This document shows, piece after piece, positions 1 to 7,805 of a stretch of 19,668 bases of DNA (position 1 is its first letter; the number at the start of each line of letters is the position of its first letter). Location: contig JAHKAT010000395.1 of NCBI GenBank assembly GCA_018825925.1, positions 1 through 19,668 on the forward strand, given 5' to 3'. The stretch is from Bacteroidota bacterium. GTDB taxonomy: Bacteria; Bacteroidota; Bacteroidia; Flavobacteriales_D; Crocinitomicaceae. A program made the position numbers and the translations under genes. The notes beneath the pieces were generated by a model. It was given only the letters and a program-made list of their open reading frames with translations, was not told the origin of the DNA and ran no database searches.

Positions 1-18
1 CGTGTGCTCTTCCGATCT
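1..18. other. Illumina adapter remnant at contig end
   Basis: The first 18 bases, CGTGTGCTCTTCCGATCT, match the 3' end of the Illumina TruSeq read-2 adapter, which is known sequence. Coding sense in the minus-strand gene beside it continues only up to base 19. This is sequencing-library sequence, not genome, and should be trimmed. Confidence 0.95.
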
Positions 19-168
19 CTCTTGGTCCTGAATTGCCCGCAATGTATTGATTGTCTTTTCAATAGATTGTGAATAAACTTCGTTTTTACTAGTAGTTTCC
101 AATGAAAGATTCAACATTTCAAGAAATTTTTCTCTGTTTTGAATCCATTGATCTAGCTTGTCATTCAT
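19..168 (-). CDS. Hypothetical protein, N-terminal fragment (cut by contig edge)
   Basis: A minus-strand reading frame starts at the ATG at 168 and stays open for 50 codons until it meets the adapter at base 18, so the C-terminus is missing. The peptide starts MNDKLDQWIQNREKF and is rich in E, K, Q, N and L with heptad-like hydrophobic spacing, which suggests a helical or coiled-coil cytoplasmic protein. It has no signal peptide or membrane segment. It is transcribed divergently from metH across about 300 bases. I do not recognise the family and assign no function. The start is a good ATG in an AT-rich stretch with stops upstream in frame, but the short fragment keeps confidence moderate. Confidence 0.55.
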
Positions 169-248
169 ACTTGTATTATAAAAGTTAAAATCTGATGTTT
201 TTAATTTGATGAGGTAAAAATATGACCAAATATTAAGTTCTCCAAAAA

Positions 249-272
249 ATATGCACGCATATTAAAATATGC
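249..272. promoter_or_regulatory. Three alternating ATATGC/GCATAT half-sites
   Basis: ATATGC (249-254), GCATAT (257-262) and ATATGC (267-272) lie in alternating orientation. The right-hand part is the inverted repeat GCATATT-AA-AATATGC (257-272). It sits in the divergent region between the partial minus-strand gene and the metH promoter, about 50 bases upstream of the -7 motif at 322. This is the geometry of a possible operator, but AT-rich sequence makes such palindromes by chance and no regulator is identified. Confidence 0.3.
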
Positions 273-321
273 TATAAAATTCAAAGCACTTTTCTGTGTC
301 GTAACATTGATTTTAATTTAT

Positions 322-329
322 TAATTTTG
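322..329 (+). promoter_or_regulatory. Bacteroidota-type -7 promoter element for metH leader
   Basis: TAATTTTG matches the Bacteroidota sigma-A consensus TAnnTTTG exactly. If the G is at about -4, transcription starts near 333, six bases before the SAM-I aptamer begins at 339, so the aptamer would form at the 5' end of the metH transcript. I see no convincing -33 TTTG at the usual spacing. Confidence 0.6.
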
Positions 330-338
330 CAGCAACAA

Positions 339-438
339 CTTATAAAGAAAGGTGGAGGGACTGGCCCTGCGAAACCTTGGCAACCTCCTCCCATGGAAAG
401 GTGCCAAATCCGATTCATGGTAACATGGAAAAGATAAG
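339..438 (+). promoter_or_regulatory. SAM-I (S-box) riboswitch upstream of metH
   Basis: The segment carries the conserved S-box order: CTTAT (339-343) closing with ATAAG (434-438) as P1; AGGTGGAGGGACTGGCCC in the P2 region; GAAACC followed by GGCAACC; then GGTGCCAAATCC before P3/P4; and GGAAAAGATAAG at the 3' end. These are signature residues of the S-adenosylmethionine aptamer. It lies 43 bases before the metH start, as expected for feedback control of methionine synthesis by SAM. The expression platform is not obvious: TGGGAATTCCCA (441-452) can form only a short stem and the T-run near 470 is not directly behind it, so I cannot say whether control is transcriptional or translational. Confidence 0.93.
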
Positions 439-481
439 TTTGGGAATTCCCACATCCTCTTCGTAAGTATTTTTTTAAATT

Positions 482-1492
482 ATGCATTTGATAGAAAAAA
501 TTCTTGGCGAACGTATTCTTGTCCTAGATGGAGCAATGGGTACAATGATTCAGAGATACACATTAACGGAAGAAGATTTTAGAAGAAATTGGTTCGAAAA
601 TCACCCTCATCCATTAAAGGGAAATAATGATTTATTGTCCCTGACTCGACCAGATATTATTCGTGAAATTCATGCTGAATATTTACAAGCGGGTGCAGAT
701 ATTATTGAAACAAACACCTTCAGTGGAACAACCGTTGCTCAGGCCGACTATCACCTCGAACATGCCGTTTATGATATTAATTACCATTCGGCAAAAATTG
801 CGAGAGAAGTCTGCGACGAATACACGAAAAAAACACCAGAGAAACCAAGGTTTGTAGCTGGCTCTATCGGACCAACAACAAAATTGTCTTCGATGTCACC
901 CGATGTAAATGACCCTGGTTATCGCTCTATTACTTTCGATGAATTGGTAGTAGCATTTAAACAACAAACGGAAGGCTTATTGGATGGCGGAGTAGATTTA
1001 CTTCTCGTTGAGACTGTAACCGATACCTTAAATGCAAAAGCAGCATTATTTGCCATCGACATGGTGTTTGAAGAAAGAAATTTAACCGTTCCTATAATGG
1101 TTTCGGGTACAATAACGGACCAAAGTGGTCGAACTTTAACAGGGCAAACTACAGAAGCTTTCTTGATTTCAGTGCAACACATGCCTTTGCTCAGCATCGG
1201 TTTAAATTGCGCACTAGGAGCCGAAATGATGCGACCTTATTTACAGGTACTGAACAAAAAAAGTCCTTTTGGCGTAAGCGCGCATCCCAATGCTGGTTTA
1301 CCAAACGAGTTTGGACAATACGACGAATCAGCTGAAATGATGGGAGAACAAATCAAGCAGTTTTTAGAAGAAGGTTTGTTGAATATCATTGGTGGTTGTT
1401 GTGGAACAACACCCGAACACATTAAAGTGATTTCAGATTTAGCTAAAAATTATTCACCACGCACAGCTCATTTAGACAAAACACATGCCTAA
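482..1492 (+). CDS. metH: Methionine synthase MetH, homocysteine-binding subunit (split MetH, part 1)
   Basis: This 336-residue protein is the homocysteine S-methyltransferase barrel that forms the N-terminal module of cobalamin-dependent methionine synthase. It should bind homocysteine through a zinc ion and pass it the methyl group held on the cobalamin of the partner protein encoded next. The expected zinc-binding cysteines are present: C243 in GLNCALG and C306/C307 in GGCCGT. The N-terminal LDGAMGTMIQ motif is also typical. Its length matches the first third of E. coli MetH, and it stops in the inter-domain linker. The start ATG at 482 follows the SAM-I riboswitch and no Shine-Dalgarno sequence is visible. 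The stop overlaps the next gene's start by 8 bases, suggesting translational coupling. No sign of degradation. Confidence 0.93.
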   Translation: MHLIEKILGERILVLDGAMGTMIQRYTLTEEDFRRNWFENHPHPLKGNNDLLSLTRPDIIREIHAEYLQAGADIIETNTFSGTTVAQADYHLEHAVYDINYHSAKIAREVCDEYTKKTPEKPRFVAGSIGPTTKLSSMSPDVNDPGYRSITFDELVVAFKQQTEGLLDGGVDLLLVETVTDTLNAKAALFAIDMVFEERNLTVPIMVSGTITDQSGRTLTGQTTEAFLISVQHMPLLSIGLNCALGAEMMRPYLQVLNKKSPFGVSAHPNAGLPNEFGQYDESAEMMGEQIKQFLEEGLLNIIGGCCGTTPEHIKVISDLAKNYSPRTAHLDKTHA

Positions 1493-4166
1493 CCAACAAA
1501 TAACCTTACAGCTTTCAGGACTCGAACCTGTTTATGTTACTCCAGAGTCCAATTTTATAAATATTGGTGAACGTACGAATGTTACCGGTTCGAGAGCATT
1601 CTTGCGGATGATAAAAGAGGATGATTTTGAGGCAGCTCTCGCTGTTGCTCGCGACCAAGTGGAGGGGGGCGCCCAAATCATTGATATCAATATGGATGAA
1701 GGCATGATTGATGGAAAGGAAGCAATGATCAAGTTTTTGAATTTAATTGCTTCAGAGCCAGATATTTCACGTGTTCCAATAATGATTGATAGTTCTAAAT
1801 GGGAAATCATTGAAGCCGGATTGAAATGTATACAAGGGAAGGGTATAGTGAATTCAATTTCTTTAAAAGAAGGAGAGGAAACTTTTATTGCTTTGGCCAA
1901 AAAAGTTAAACGGTATGGAGCGGCAGTGGTCGTTATGGCATTTGATGAAGACGGGCAGGCTGATTCTTATGAACGACGAATCGAGATATGTGAACGCTCC
2001 TACGATATTTTAACCAAAAAAGTAGGTTTCCCGGCAAATGACATCATTTTTGATCCTAATATTTTTCCAGTAGCAACTGGGATGGAAGAACACAATAATA
2101 ATGCTCTCGATTTTTTCAAGGCTACGAAATGGATACGAGAAAATTTGCCAGGAGCCCATGTTAGCGGTGGGGTTTCCAATGTGTCTTTTTCATTTAGAGG
2201 AAATAACTCTGTTCGTGAAGCCATGCATGCAGCATTTTTATACCACGGCATACAACATGGGATGGACATGGGAATTGTAAACCCTACAATGTTAGAGGTG
2301 TATCAAGAAGTGGATAAGGACTTGATGACTTTTATCGAAGATGTTTTATTGAACCGCAGACCCAATGCCACAGAGCGTTTGCTCGAATATGCCGAAACAG
2401 TTAAGGGCGACGGAAAGAAACGAGAAATTGACTTGGCTTGGCGTGAAGAAAGCGTTGAAAATAGACTAGCCCATTCTTTGGTAAAAGGAATAGTTGAGTT
2501 TATTGATCTTGATATTGAAGAATGCCGACTGAAATACCCGCAACCTATTACAGTGATTGAAGGTCCGTTGATGGATGGAATGAACATCGTTGGTGATTTG
2601 TTTGGAAGTGGAAAAATGTTCTTACCCCAAGTAGTTAAGTCTGCCAGAGTTATGAAAAAAGCCGTGGCGTATTTATTACCATTTATTGAAGCTGAAAAAA
2701 ATGGCAAACGAGAAGCTGCTGGCAAAATCCTTTTGGCAACGGTTAAAGGAGATGTTCACGACATAGGGAAAAACATCGTGGGAGTGGTCCTTGGTTGCAA
2801 TAATTATGAAGTAATTGATTTGGGGGTTATGGTACCAACGGAAAAAATTATCCGCACCGCCATTGAAGAAAATGTAGACGTAATAGGCTTAAGTGGTCTA
2901 ATCACACCCTCACTCGATGAAATGGTAACCGTAGCGAAAGAAATGCAATTGGCTAACTTAAACATCCCTTTATTAATAGGAGGTGCAACAACCTCTCGAG
3001 TGCATACTGCAGTAAAAATAGAACAGAACTATCTGAATAGTCAAACAGTGCATGTTCTCGACGCTTCAAGATCGGTGACTGTGGTCGAAAGTTTGCTAGG
3101 CCATAAAAAGGAATTATTTGTGAACACCTTGAAAGCTGACTATGCCAAATTAAGGGAACATCACGAGAAGCATAAAAAAGCAAAAAAAATAATTCCACTT
3201 TCTGAAGCAAGGAAAAAAGCCCTGCAATTGGATTTTAGTGCAGAAAAAATAGTTCGACCTAAAAACTTAGGAACGACGGTGTATAATAATTATGATTTAA
3301 ACGAGATTAAAGAATATATCGATTGGACGCCATTCTTTCAAACTTGGGAACTCCATGGAAAATATCCAGCAATTTTAAAAGATGAAGTTGTGGGTGAAGC
3401 AGCGGAGAAATTATTTAAGGATGCTTTGGCTATGTTGGACAAAATCATAGATGAACAATGGATTGAGGCAAGAGCAGTTGTAGGGATTTTTCCAGCTAAT
3501 TCCGTAGGTGATGACATTGAAATTTACAGTGATGAAAAACGAACCGATATCGTCCATGTTTCGCGCACATTACGTCAACAGTCAGAAAAAACAGCCTTAG
3601 CTCCTCAGCTTGCTTTAAGTGATTTTATTCAACCGAAATCATTGAATGAAAATGTAGATTATATTGGAGGGTTCGTGGTTTCAACAGGCTTTGGTGTTGA
3701 TGAAAAAGCCAAAGAATTTGAAAAAGATCACGATGATTATTCCTCCATTATGGTAAAAGCACTAGCGGACAGGATGGCGGAAGCATTTGCTGAATTAATG
3801 CATTACAAAGTAAGAACAGAAATTTGGGCTTACGCCACGGATGAAAACCTACCAAATGAAGATTTAATTGCTGAAAAGTACATAGGTATTCGTCCTGCAC
3901 CTGGTTATCCAGCATGTCCAGATCATACCGAAAAAACAGGATTATTTGACCTATTAGGCGCCACGGAAATTACAGGCGTAGCACTTACTGAAAGTTTGGC
4001 CATGATGCCTGCGGCCTCAGTCAGCGGTTGGTATTTTGCACATCCCGATTCAAAGTATTTTGGCGTTGGAAAAATAGGAATGGATCAAGTAAATGATATC
4101 GCCGCTCGTAAACAAGTGGAAGTTGATGTAATGAAACGATGGTTAGGGACTGTTTTAAGAGATTGA
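1485..4166 (+). CDS. metH: Methionine synthase MetH, folate/cobalamin/reactivation subunit (split MetH, part 2)
   Basis: This 893-residue protein supplies the rest of cobalamin-dependent methionine synthase. In order: a pterin-binding (methyltetrahydrofolate) barrel beginning with NIGERTNVTGSRAF near residue 26, with INMDEGM and IMIDSSKW motifs; the helical cap domain; a B12-binding Rossmann domain with D423-V-H425-D-I-G428, the motif whose histidine ligates cobalt; and a C-terminal AdoMet-dependent reactivation domain with RPAPGYPACPDH from residue 803. Together with the upstream protein it totals 1229 residues, almost exactly the usual length of one-piece MetH. It begins inside the stop region of part 1 (ATGCCTAA), so both are expected under the SAM riboswitch. 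All key motifs are intact. No metF follows on this strand; the next gene encodes an unrelated secreted protein. Confidence 0.95.
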   Translation: MPNQQITLQLSGLEPVYVTPESNFINIGERTNVTGSRAFLRMIKEDDFEAALAVARDQVEGGAQIIDINMDEGMIDGKEAMIKFLNLIASEPDISRVPIMIDSSKWEIIEAGLKCIQGKGIVNSISLKEGEETFIALAKKVKRYGAAVVVMAFDEDGQADSYERRIEICERSYDILTKKVGFPANDIIFDPNIFPVATGMEEHNNNALDFFKATKWIRENLPGAHVSGGVSNVSFSFRGNNSVREAMHAAFLYHGIQHGMDMGIVNPTMLEVYQEVDKDLMTFIEDVLLNRRPNATERLLEYAETVKGDGKKREIDLAWREESVENRLAHSLVKGIVEFIDLDIEECRLKYPQPITVIEGPLMDGMNIVGDLFGSGKMFLPQVVKSARVMKKAVAYLLPFIEAEKNGKREAAGKILLATVKGDVHDIGKNIVGVVLGCNNYEVIDLGVMVPTEKIIRTAIEENVDVIGLSGLITPSLDEMVTVAKEMQLANLNIPLLIGGATTSRVHTAVKIEQNYLNSQTVHVLDASRSVTVVESLLGHKKELFVNTLKADYAKLREHHEKHKKAKKIIPLSEARKKALQLDFSAEKIVRPKNLGTTVYNNYDLNEIKEYIDWTPFFQTWELHGKYPAILKDEVVGEAAEKLFKDALAMLDKIIDEQWIEARAVVGIFPANSVGDDIEIYSDEKRTDIVHVSRTLRQQSEKTALAPQLALSDFIQPKSLNENVDYIGGFVVSTGFGVDEKAKEFEKDHDDYSSIMVKALADRMAEAFAELMHYKVRTEIWAYATDENLPNEDLIAEKYIGIRPAPGYPACPDHTEKTGLFDLLGATEITGVALTESLAMMPAASVSGWYFAHPDSKYFGVGKIGMDQVNDIAARKQVEVDVMKRWLGTVLRD

Positions 4167-4520
4167 TTAATGAAAAGGTAACTCGCTTTATATGATCTTC
4201 AGATGAATTTAAAATCTATTTCAATAGAAATAGTTAGAAATTTAAATATGTTTTTTTACTAAAACAAACAATTATTAATTTCTGTTATTTAAATTAATAC
4301 AATTCTTTGCATAGCTACTGATAACCTTGTCGGCAGGTTAATAGGCACTACTTCAGTGAAGTTAACAACCTTATGCGCGCTTACAAAAACTAACTGCATC
4401 TTATATAAATTCATCTTTGCAGCCTGAATATTTCCTTTGGCTTAAAGTTATATTTTCAATATATTAGTGCAAAAGGTTATTGAAAAAGACCCACTATTTA
4501 TTAATAAATCATTATTCAAC
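4167..4520. other. Gene-free stretch with small inverted repeats
   Basis: About 350 AT-rich bases separate metH part 2 from the secreted-protein gene. I see no credible coding frame. The stretch contains CTATTTC-AATA-GAAATAG (4216-4233), AACCT-TGTCGGC-AGGTT (4323-4339) and ACTTCA-G-TGAAGT (4350-4362). A near-match to the -7 motif, CATCTTTG at 4412-4419 (consensus TAnnTTTG), could serve the downstream gene and would give a start near 4423 and a leader of about 100 bases. Whether the hairpins belong to that leader, an operator or a small RNA cannot be decided from sequence alone. Confidence 0.4.
4216..4257 (+). terminator. Possible weak terminator after metH
   Basis: A 7-bp AT-rich stem with a 4-base loop (CTATTTC-AATA-GAAATAG, 4216-4233) lies about 50 bases after the metH stop. 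The run of seven T (4251-4257) is 17 bases beyond the stem rather than directly behind it, so this is a poor intrinsic terminator. It is the best candidate I see for ending the metH transcript. Confidence 0.25.
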
Positions 4521-7500
4521 ATGAAATTCAAAACGACCCATTGGTTGGCATTCACATTGTCATTTATCATGGTTAACTTCACAGTAAGATCACAAACATA
4601 TTGTCCTGCGATGAGCGCCACCTGTGAATGCGAAATCACAAACGTTAACATAATAGGCTCGAACTCCCAAATTTCCAATGGAAGTGCCTGTACACCGGGT
4701 GGATACGCTGATTACTTGGCTCAATCGGTCACGTTATTAGTAGGAACCACCTATAACGGTACCACAACTTCAAATCCGCAAGGATATTTTCAAGGTCAGA
4801 TCTCCGTTTGGATAGATTGGAATATGGATGGTGACTTTTTAGACGCTAATGAGGCTGTGTTTAACGGACCAACTTTTGCAGCTGGTGCCGGTTCACCTGT
4901 CCCTTTTTCGGTAAATGTTCCAGCGGCTAATCCATTAGGACCGACAAGAATGAGAATTCGAACCTCTAGCACAATTACTGCGATTACGCCGTGTGGAAAT
5001 GTTCCAACAGGTGAAACAGAGGATTATACTATAATTATTGCAAATACACCTCCGCCACCTCCCACATCGTATTGTACAGCATCTGGCGGATGTGATGGAG
5101 GACCTACTGCTCGTCACATTAGTAATGTTACCTATGGAGTAGTGAATAACACAAGTACTTGTGGGTCAGGAAGTTATTCTGACTTTACTGCGATGAAATC
5201 AGATGTCGCAGCAGATGGAACAATTAATATAATAGTAACTAGTTCTGCATTTAATCCAGTAGATGTTGTAACTGTCTTTGTGGATTGGAACAAAGATTTT
5301 GACTTTAATGATCAAAATGAATCGATTATACTTCAAGGAAATGGAGGCACGTACACTGGAGCTCTCACTCCATCAACAGAAGCAATAGTAGGAGAAACTA
5401 GAATGCGCGTTGCAATGATTTGGGGAGGAAACGGAACCTATAGTGGCTGTGGATCAAGAGAAATTGGAGAAGTAGAAGATTATACATTAAAAATCACTGC
5501 CCCAGCCCCGAATTGTGTTATTAATCCAACTCCTGCAAATAATGCAACCAATATTTGCCGAGGCACAACATTGTCGTGGTCGAGAGATGTCGTTGGTTCG
5601 CAGCCATCCGGTTACAAAGTGTTTTTTGGCTCCACCACTAATCCACCATTGGTTTCTGACCAAACAGGAACGACCTATGACACAGGACCATTATTGTCCA
5701 ATACAGATTATTTCTGGAAAGTTATTCCTTACAATTCAACTGGAGATGCACAAACGTGTACTGAGTATAAATTTAAAACAACGGACTTAGCAGCGGGAAT
5801 CACCCCAAAACCGGCTGAGGTTTGTGCAGGTGGACAATTAGTCATGAATGGGAATCCGACAGGTGGACCAGGTGTAAATCCAACTCATTCCTGGACAGGG
5901 CCTGGTGCAGCGAAACTAAGTGCAACCAATGTCCAAAGCCCAACCTTTACCTCTACAGACGTTGGCCCGGTTAAATTAATTTACACCGTTACAGATGTAA
6001 ACGGCTGTAAGTCATCGGATAGTTTAGATGTAAATGTGAAAGCAATTTTACCTGTAACTGTTTCGATTGCTATAACTGCCGGTGCTAATCCAACTTGTGC
6101 CGGAGAAAACGTTGAATTTAGGGCGACCATTCAAAATGGAGGAACGGCACCAGGTTATTCATGGAGGGTGGACGGCACACAGGTATCAACCGCGGCTGTT
6201 TTTTCAACAACATCACTTCAAGACGGGGAGAAAGTAGATGTATTGATTTCTTCAAATGAACTTTGTCCGGATGTTGCAAGTAAACAGTCCAACGAAATAA
6301 CGATAGTCATTACAAATTCGTCGACGCCGACAGTTACAATTTCTACCGCAACAAGCCCTAATTGCGCAGGTGATCCAATTACTTTTAACACGGCCTCTTC
6401 TACAGAAGGCAGTGCTCCGGTTTACGATTGGAAAGTGGATGGGATCTCAACAGCAACCGGACCATCTTTTACCTCTAGTACGTTGCAGAATGGAAACATT
6501 GTATCGTGTGTCTTAACTTCAAATTCGGCTTGCGCAACCGTTCCCACAGCTCAATCCAACCAGATAACGGTGCAATTTACACCTAAAGTTGACCCAGAAG
6601 TAGAAATATTAATTACACAAGGATCTAACCCTGCTTGTGTGGGTGAGACCTATGAATTTACGGCCCAACCTACAAATGGAGGTACGAATCCAACTTATGA
6701 ATGGTTTTTAAATTCGGGTAGTGTTTCAACTTCAAACACCTACGCACCATCTTCATTAAATGACGGGGATGAAATTTATTGTGTTTTAAATTCAAATGCA
6801 GAATGTGCGAATCAAACAATAGCGAACTCTGATATTCTCACAATTAGTATTGTCTCAAATGCAGTTCCAACTGTGGAAGTTGGGTACGACCAAGGTAGTA
6901 ACACCATTTGTGAAGGAGAGACGGTGATTTTTAAACCAATTTCAACCAATGAAGGACAAAACCCAACTTATGAATGGTTCTTAAATACTGTTTCTGTGAG
7001 CAATACAAAACTTTACGCTAATTCTACTTTGGACGATTTAGATGAGGTGTATTGTATTCTTACTTCTAGTTTAGCTTGTGCAACTTCACCAACAGCCAAC
7101 TCTCCAAATGTTACTATGTCTGTTGTTCCATTGCCGGCAAAACCAACAATAACTGTGGATGTAGATGTTTTAACGTCTAGCGCTGATTTAAACAATCAAT
7201 GGCAAATGAATGGTGTGGATATAGTAGGAGCGAATGACAAAACATATCAGATGCTTGAAAACAATGATTATTCAGTTTATACCACAGAAAACAATTGTGC
7301 TTCCGAAGTTTCTGAAGTTTATGTTTTTCAAACATTGGGGATCCCGTCTTTGAAATCAATTAAAGAAGTGTTTGTTTCTCCAAATCCAAGCAAAGGGATT
7401 TTTGAATTAAATATGAATGAGGTCAATGCTTATTCATTTGAAGTTTATAATGTTTTAGGAGCAAAGGTGGTTTCTCGTAAATTTAACGCTCAAAATAAAA

Positions 7501-7595
7501 TACAGATTGATTTAAGTGCCTTTAAAAATGGAGTTTACTTGTTAAAAGTAAATACAGACGAAGGGGTTTTCACAACTCGATTGGTGAAAAACTAA
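4521..7595 (+). CDS. Secreted multi-domain protein with GEVED, Ig-like repeats and T9SS sorting domain
   Basis: This 1024-residue protein is a probable type IX secretion cargo, exported and attached to or released from the cell surface. The ATG at 4521 is chosen because it starts a clear signal peptide (MKFKTTHWLAF, hydrophobic core, then RSQ); an in-frame GTG at 4467 would bury it. Domains in order: two GEVED modules ending GETEDY (164-169) and GEVEDY (316-321), each with an Asp-rich loop such as DWNMDGD (99-105); an Fn3-like module (about 331-421); a PKD-like module (about 422-510); four tandem Ig-like repeats (about 513-872); and a C-terminal sorting domain from about 946 with VSPNPSKGIFEL, EVYNVLGAKV and GVYLLKV, ending TRLVKN. 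Cargo of this kind is often adhesin or matrix-related; no catalytic domain was recognised, so the function is open. A strong terminator follows. Confidence 0.9.
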   Translation: MKFKTTHWLAFTLSFIMVNFTVRSQTYCPAMSATCECEITNVNIIGSNSQISNGSACTPGGYADYLAQSVTLLVGTTYNGTTTSNPQGYFQGQISVWIDWNMDGDFLDANEAVFNGPTFAAGAGSPVPFSVNVPAANPLGPTRMRIRTSSTITAITPCGNVPTGETEDYTIIIANTPPPPPTSYCTASGGCDGGPTARHISNVTYGVVNNTSTCGSGSYSDFTAMKSDVAADGTINIIVTSSAFNPVDVVTVFVDWNKDFDFNDQNESIILQGNGGTYTGALTPSTEAIVGETRMRVAMIWGGNGTYSGCGSREIGEVEDYTLKITAPAPNCVINPTPANNATNICRGTTLSWSRDVVGSQPSGYKVFFGSTTNPPLVSDQTGTTYDTGPLLSNTDYFWKVIPYNSTGDAQTCTEYKFKTTDLAAGITPKPAEVCAGGQLVMNGNPTGGPGVNPTHSWTGPGAAKLSATNVQSPTFTSTDVGPVKLIYTVTDVNGCKSSDSLDVNVKAILPVTVSIAITAGANPTCAGENVEFRATIQNGGTAPGYSWRVDGTQVSTAAVFSTTSLQDGEKVDVLISSNELCPDVASKQSNEITIVITNSSTPTVTISTATSPNCAGDPITFNTASSTEGSAPVYDWKVDGISTATGPSFTSSTLQNGNIVSCVLTSNSACATVPTAQSNQITVQFTPKVDPEVEILITQGSNPACVGETYEFTAQPTNGGTNPTYEWFLNSGSVSTSNTYAPSSLNDGDEIYCVLNSNAECANQTIANSDILTISIVSNAVPTVEVGYDQGSNTICEGETVIFKPISTNEGQNPTYEWFLNTVSVSNTKLYANSTLDDLDEVYCILTSSLACATSPTANSPNVTMSVVPLPAKPTITVDVDVLTSSADLNNQWQMNGVDIVGANDKTYQMLENNDYSVYTTENNCASEVSEVYVFQTLGIPSLKSIKEVFVSPNPSKGIFELNMNEVNAYSFEVYNVLGAKVVSRKFNAQNKIQIDLSAFKNGVYLLKVNTDEGVFTTRLVKN
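6058..7135 (+). repeat. Four tandem ~90-residue Ig-like repeats in the secreted protein
   Basis: Four consecutive units of about 90 codons begin near 6058, 6331, 6598 and 6871. Each runs: a short strand, N-P/T-x-C-x-G-E/D, a region ending in Y-x-W (YSWRVDG, YDWKVDG, YEWFLNS, YEWFLNT), then LxDGE/D-like turns, and a closing SN/SS-xx-C. Each unit has a cysteine near its start and another near its end, compatible with a disulfide. Similarity is clear in protein but the DNA has diverged, so the duplication is not recent; units three and four look closest. Confidence 0.8.
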
Positions 7596-7616
7596 AAACT
7601 AAAAAAATGTACTTAT

Positions 7617-7647
7617 AGAGCGGTTGAATTTTCAATCGCTCTTTTTT
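7617..7647 (+). terminator. Intrinsic terminator of the secreted-protein gene
   Basis: AGAGCGGTTGA (7617-7627) pairs with TCAATCGCTCT (7632-7642), including one G-T pair, around a 4-base loop. It is followed at once by a T-run to 7647. It lies 21 bases after the stop codon. Confidence 0.85.
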
Positions 7648-7701
7648 ATGAAAGAATGAAGAATCCCGAAAAAAATTGAAAAGGAAGAGAATATAAGGCA
7701 T

Positions 7702-7730
7702 AAAAAAGCCGCCTTTAAAAAAGGCGGCTT
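7702..7730 (-). terminator. Intrinsic terminator of the tRNA-Gln unit
   Basis: AAGCCGCCTT (7706-7715) and AAGGCGGCTT (7721-7730) form a 10-bp GC-rich stem with a short AT loop. On the minus strand the stem is followed by a T-run (7707 down to 7702), right after the 3' end of the tRNA. The stem has A/T on both flanks, so it may also stop transcripts from the plus strand. Confidence 0.85.
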
Positions 7731-7732
7731 TG

Positions 7733-7805
7733 TTGTCCCACTAGGGCTCGAACCTAGACTCTTCGGTACCAAAAACCGACGTGTTGCCAGTTACACCATA
7801 GGACA
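7733..7805 (-). tRNA. tRNA-Gln (anticodon TTG)
   Basis: The minus strand folds into a full cloverleaf of 73 bases. Acceptor TGTCCTA pairs with TGGGACA; the D stem is GTGT/ACAC around AACTGGCA; anticodon stem TCGGT/ACCGA encloses the loop TTTTGGT, with anticodon TTG at 7772-7770; the T arm is CTAGG-TTCGAGC-CCTAG. The discriminator is A, and the CCA tail is not encoded (ACA follows the acceptor stem). TTG reads CAA and, by wobble, CAG glutamine codons. It is a single-gene unit with its own promoter upstream at 7847-7876 and terminator directly downstream. Confidence 0.95.

Noticed and set aside
281..487. Minus-strand open frame of 68 codons covering the metH leader
   Set aside because: It runs antisense through a well-formed SAM-I riboswitch and has no recognisable protein features.
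1485..1492. Split metH as a frameshift or sequencing error
   Set aside because: The break lies in the linker between modules, the second gene has its own ATG, and both halves have full motifs and normal lengths. Not fully excluded without reads.
4467..4520. GTG start for the secreted protein, 18 residues upstream
   Set aside because: It would place charged residues before the signal peptide; the ATG at 4521 begins a normal one.
5515..5790. Plus-strand open frame of 91 codons inside the secreted-protein gene
   Set aside because: It is in another frame of a long gene with clear domains and has no features of its own.
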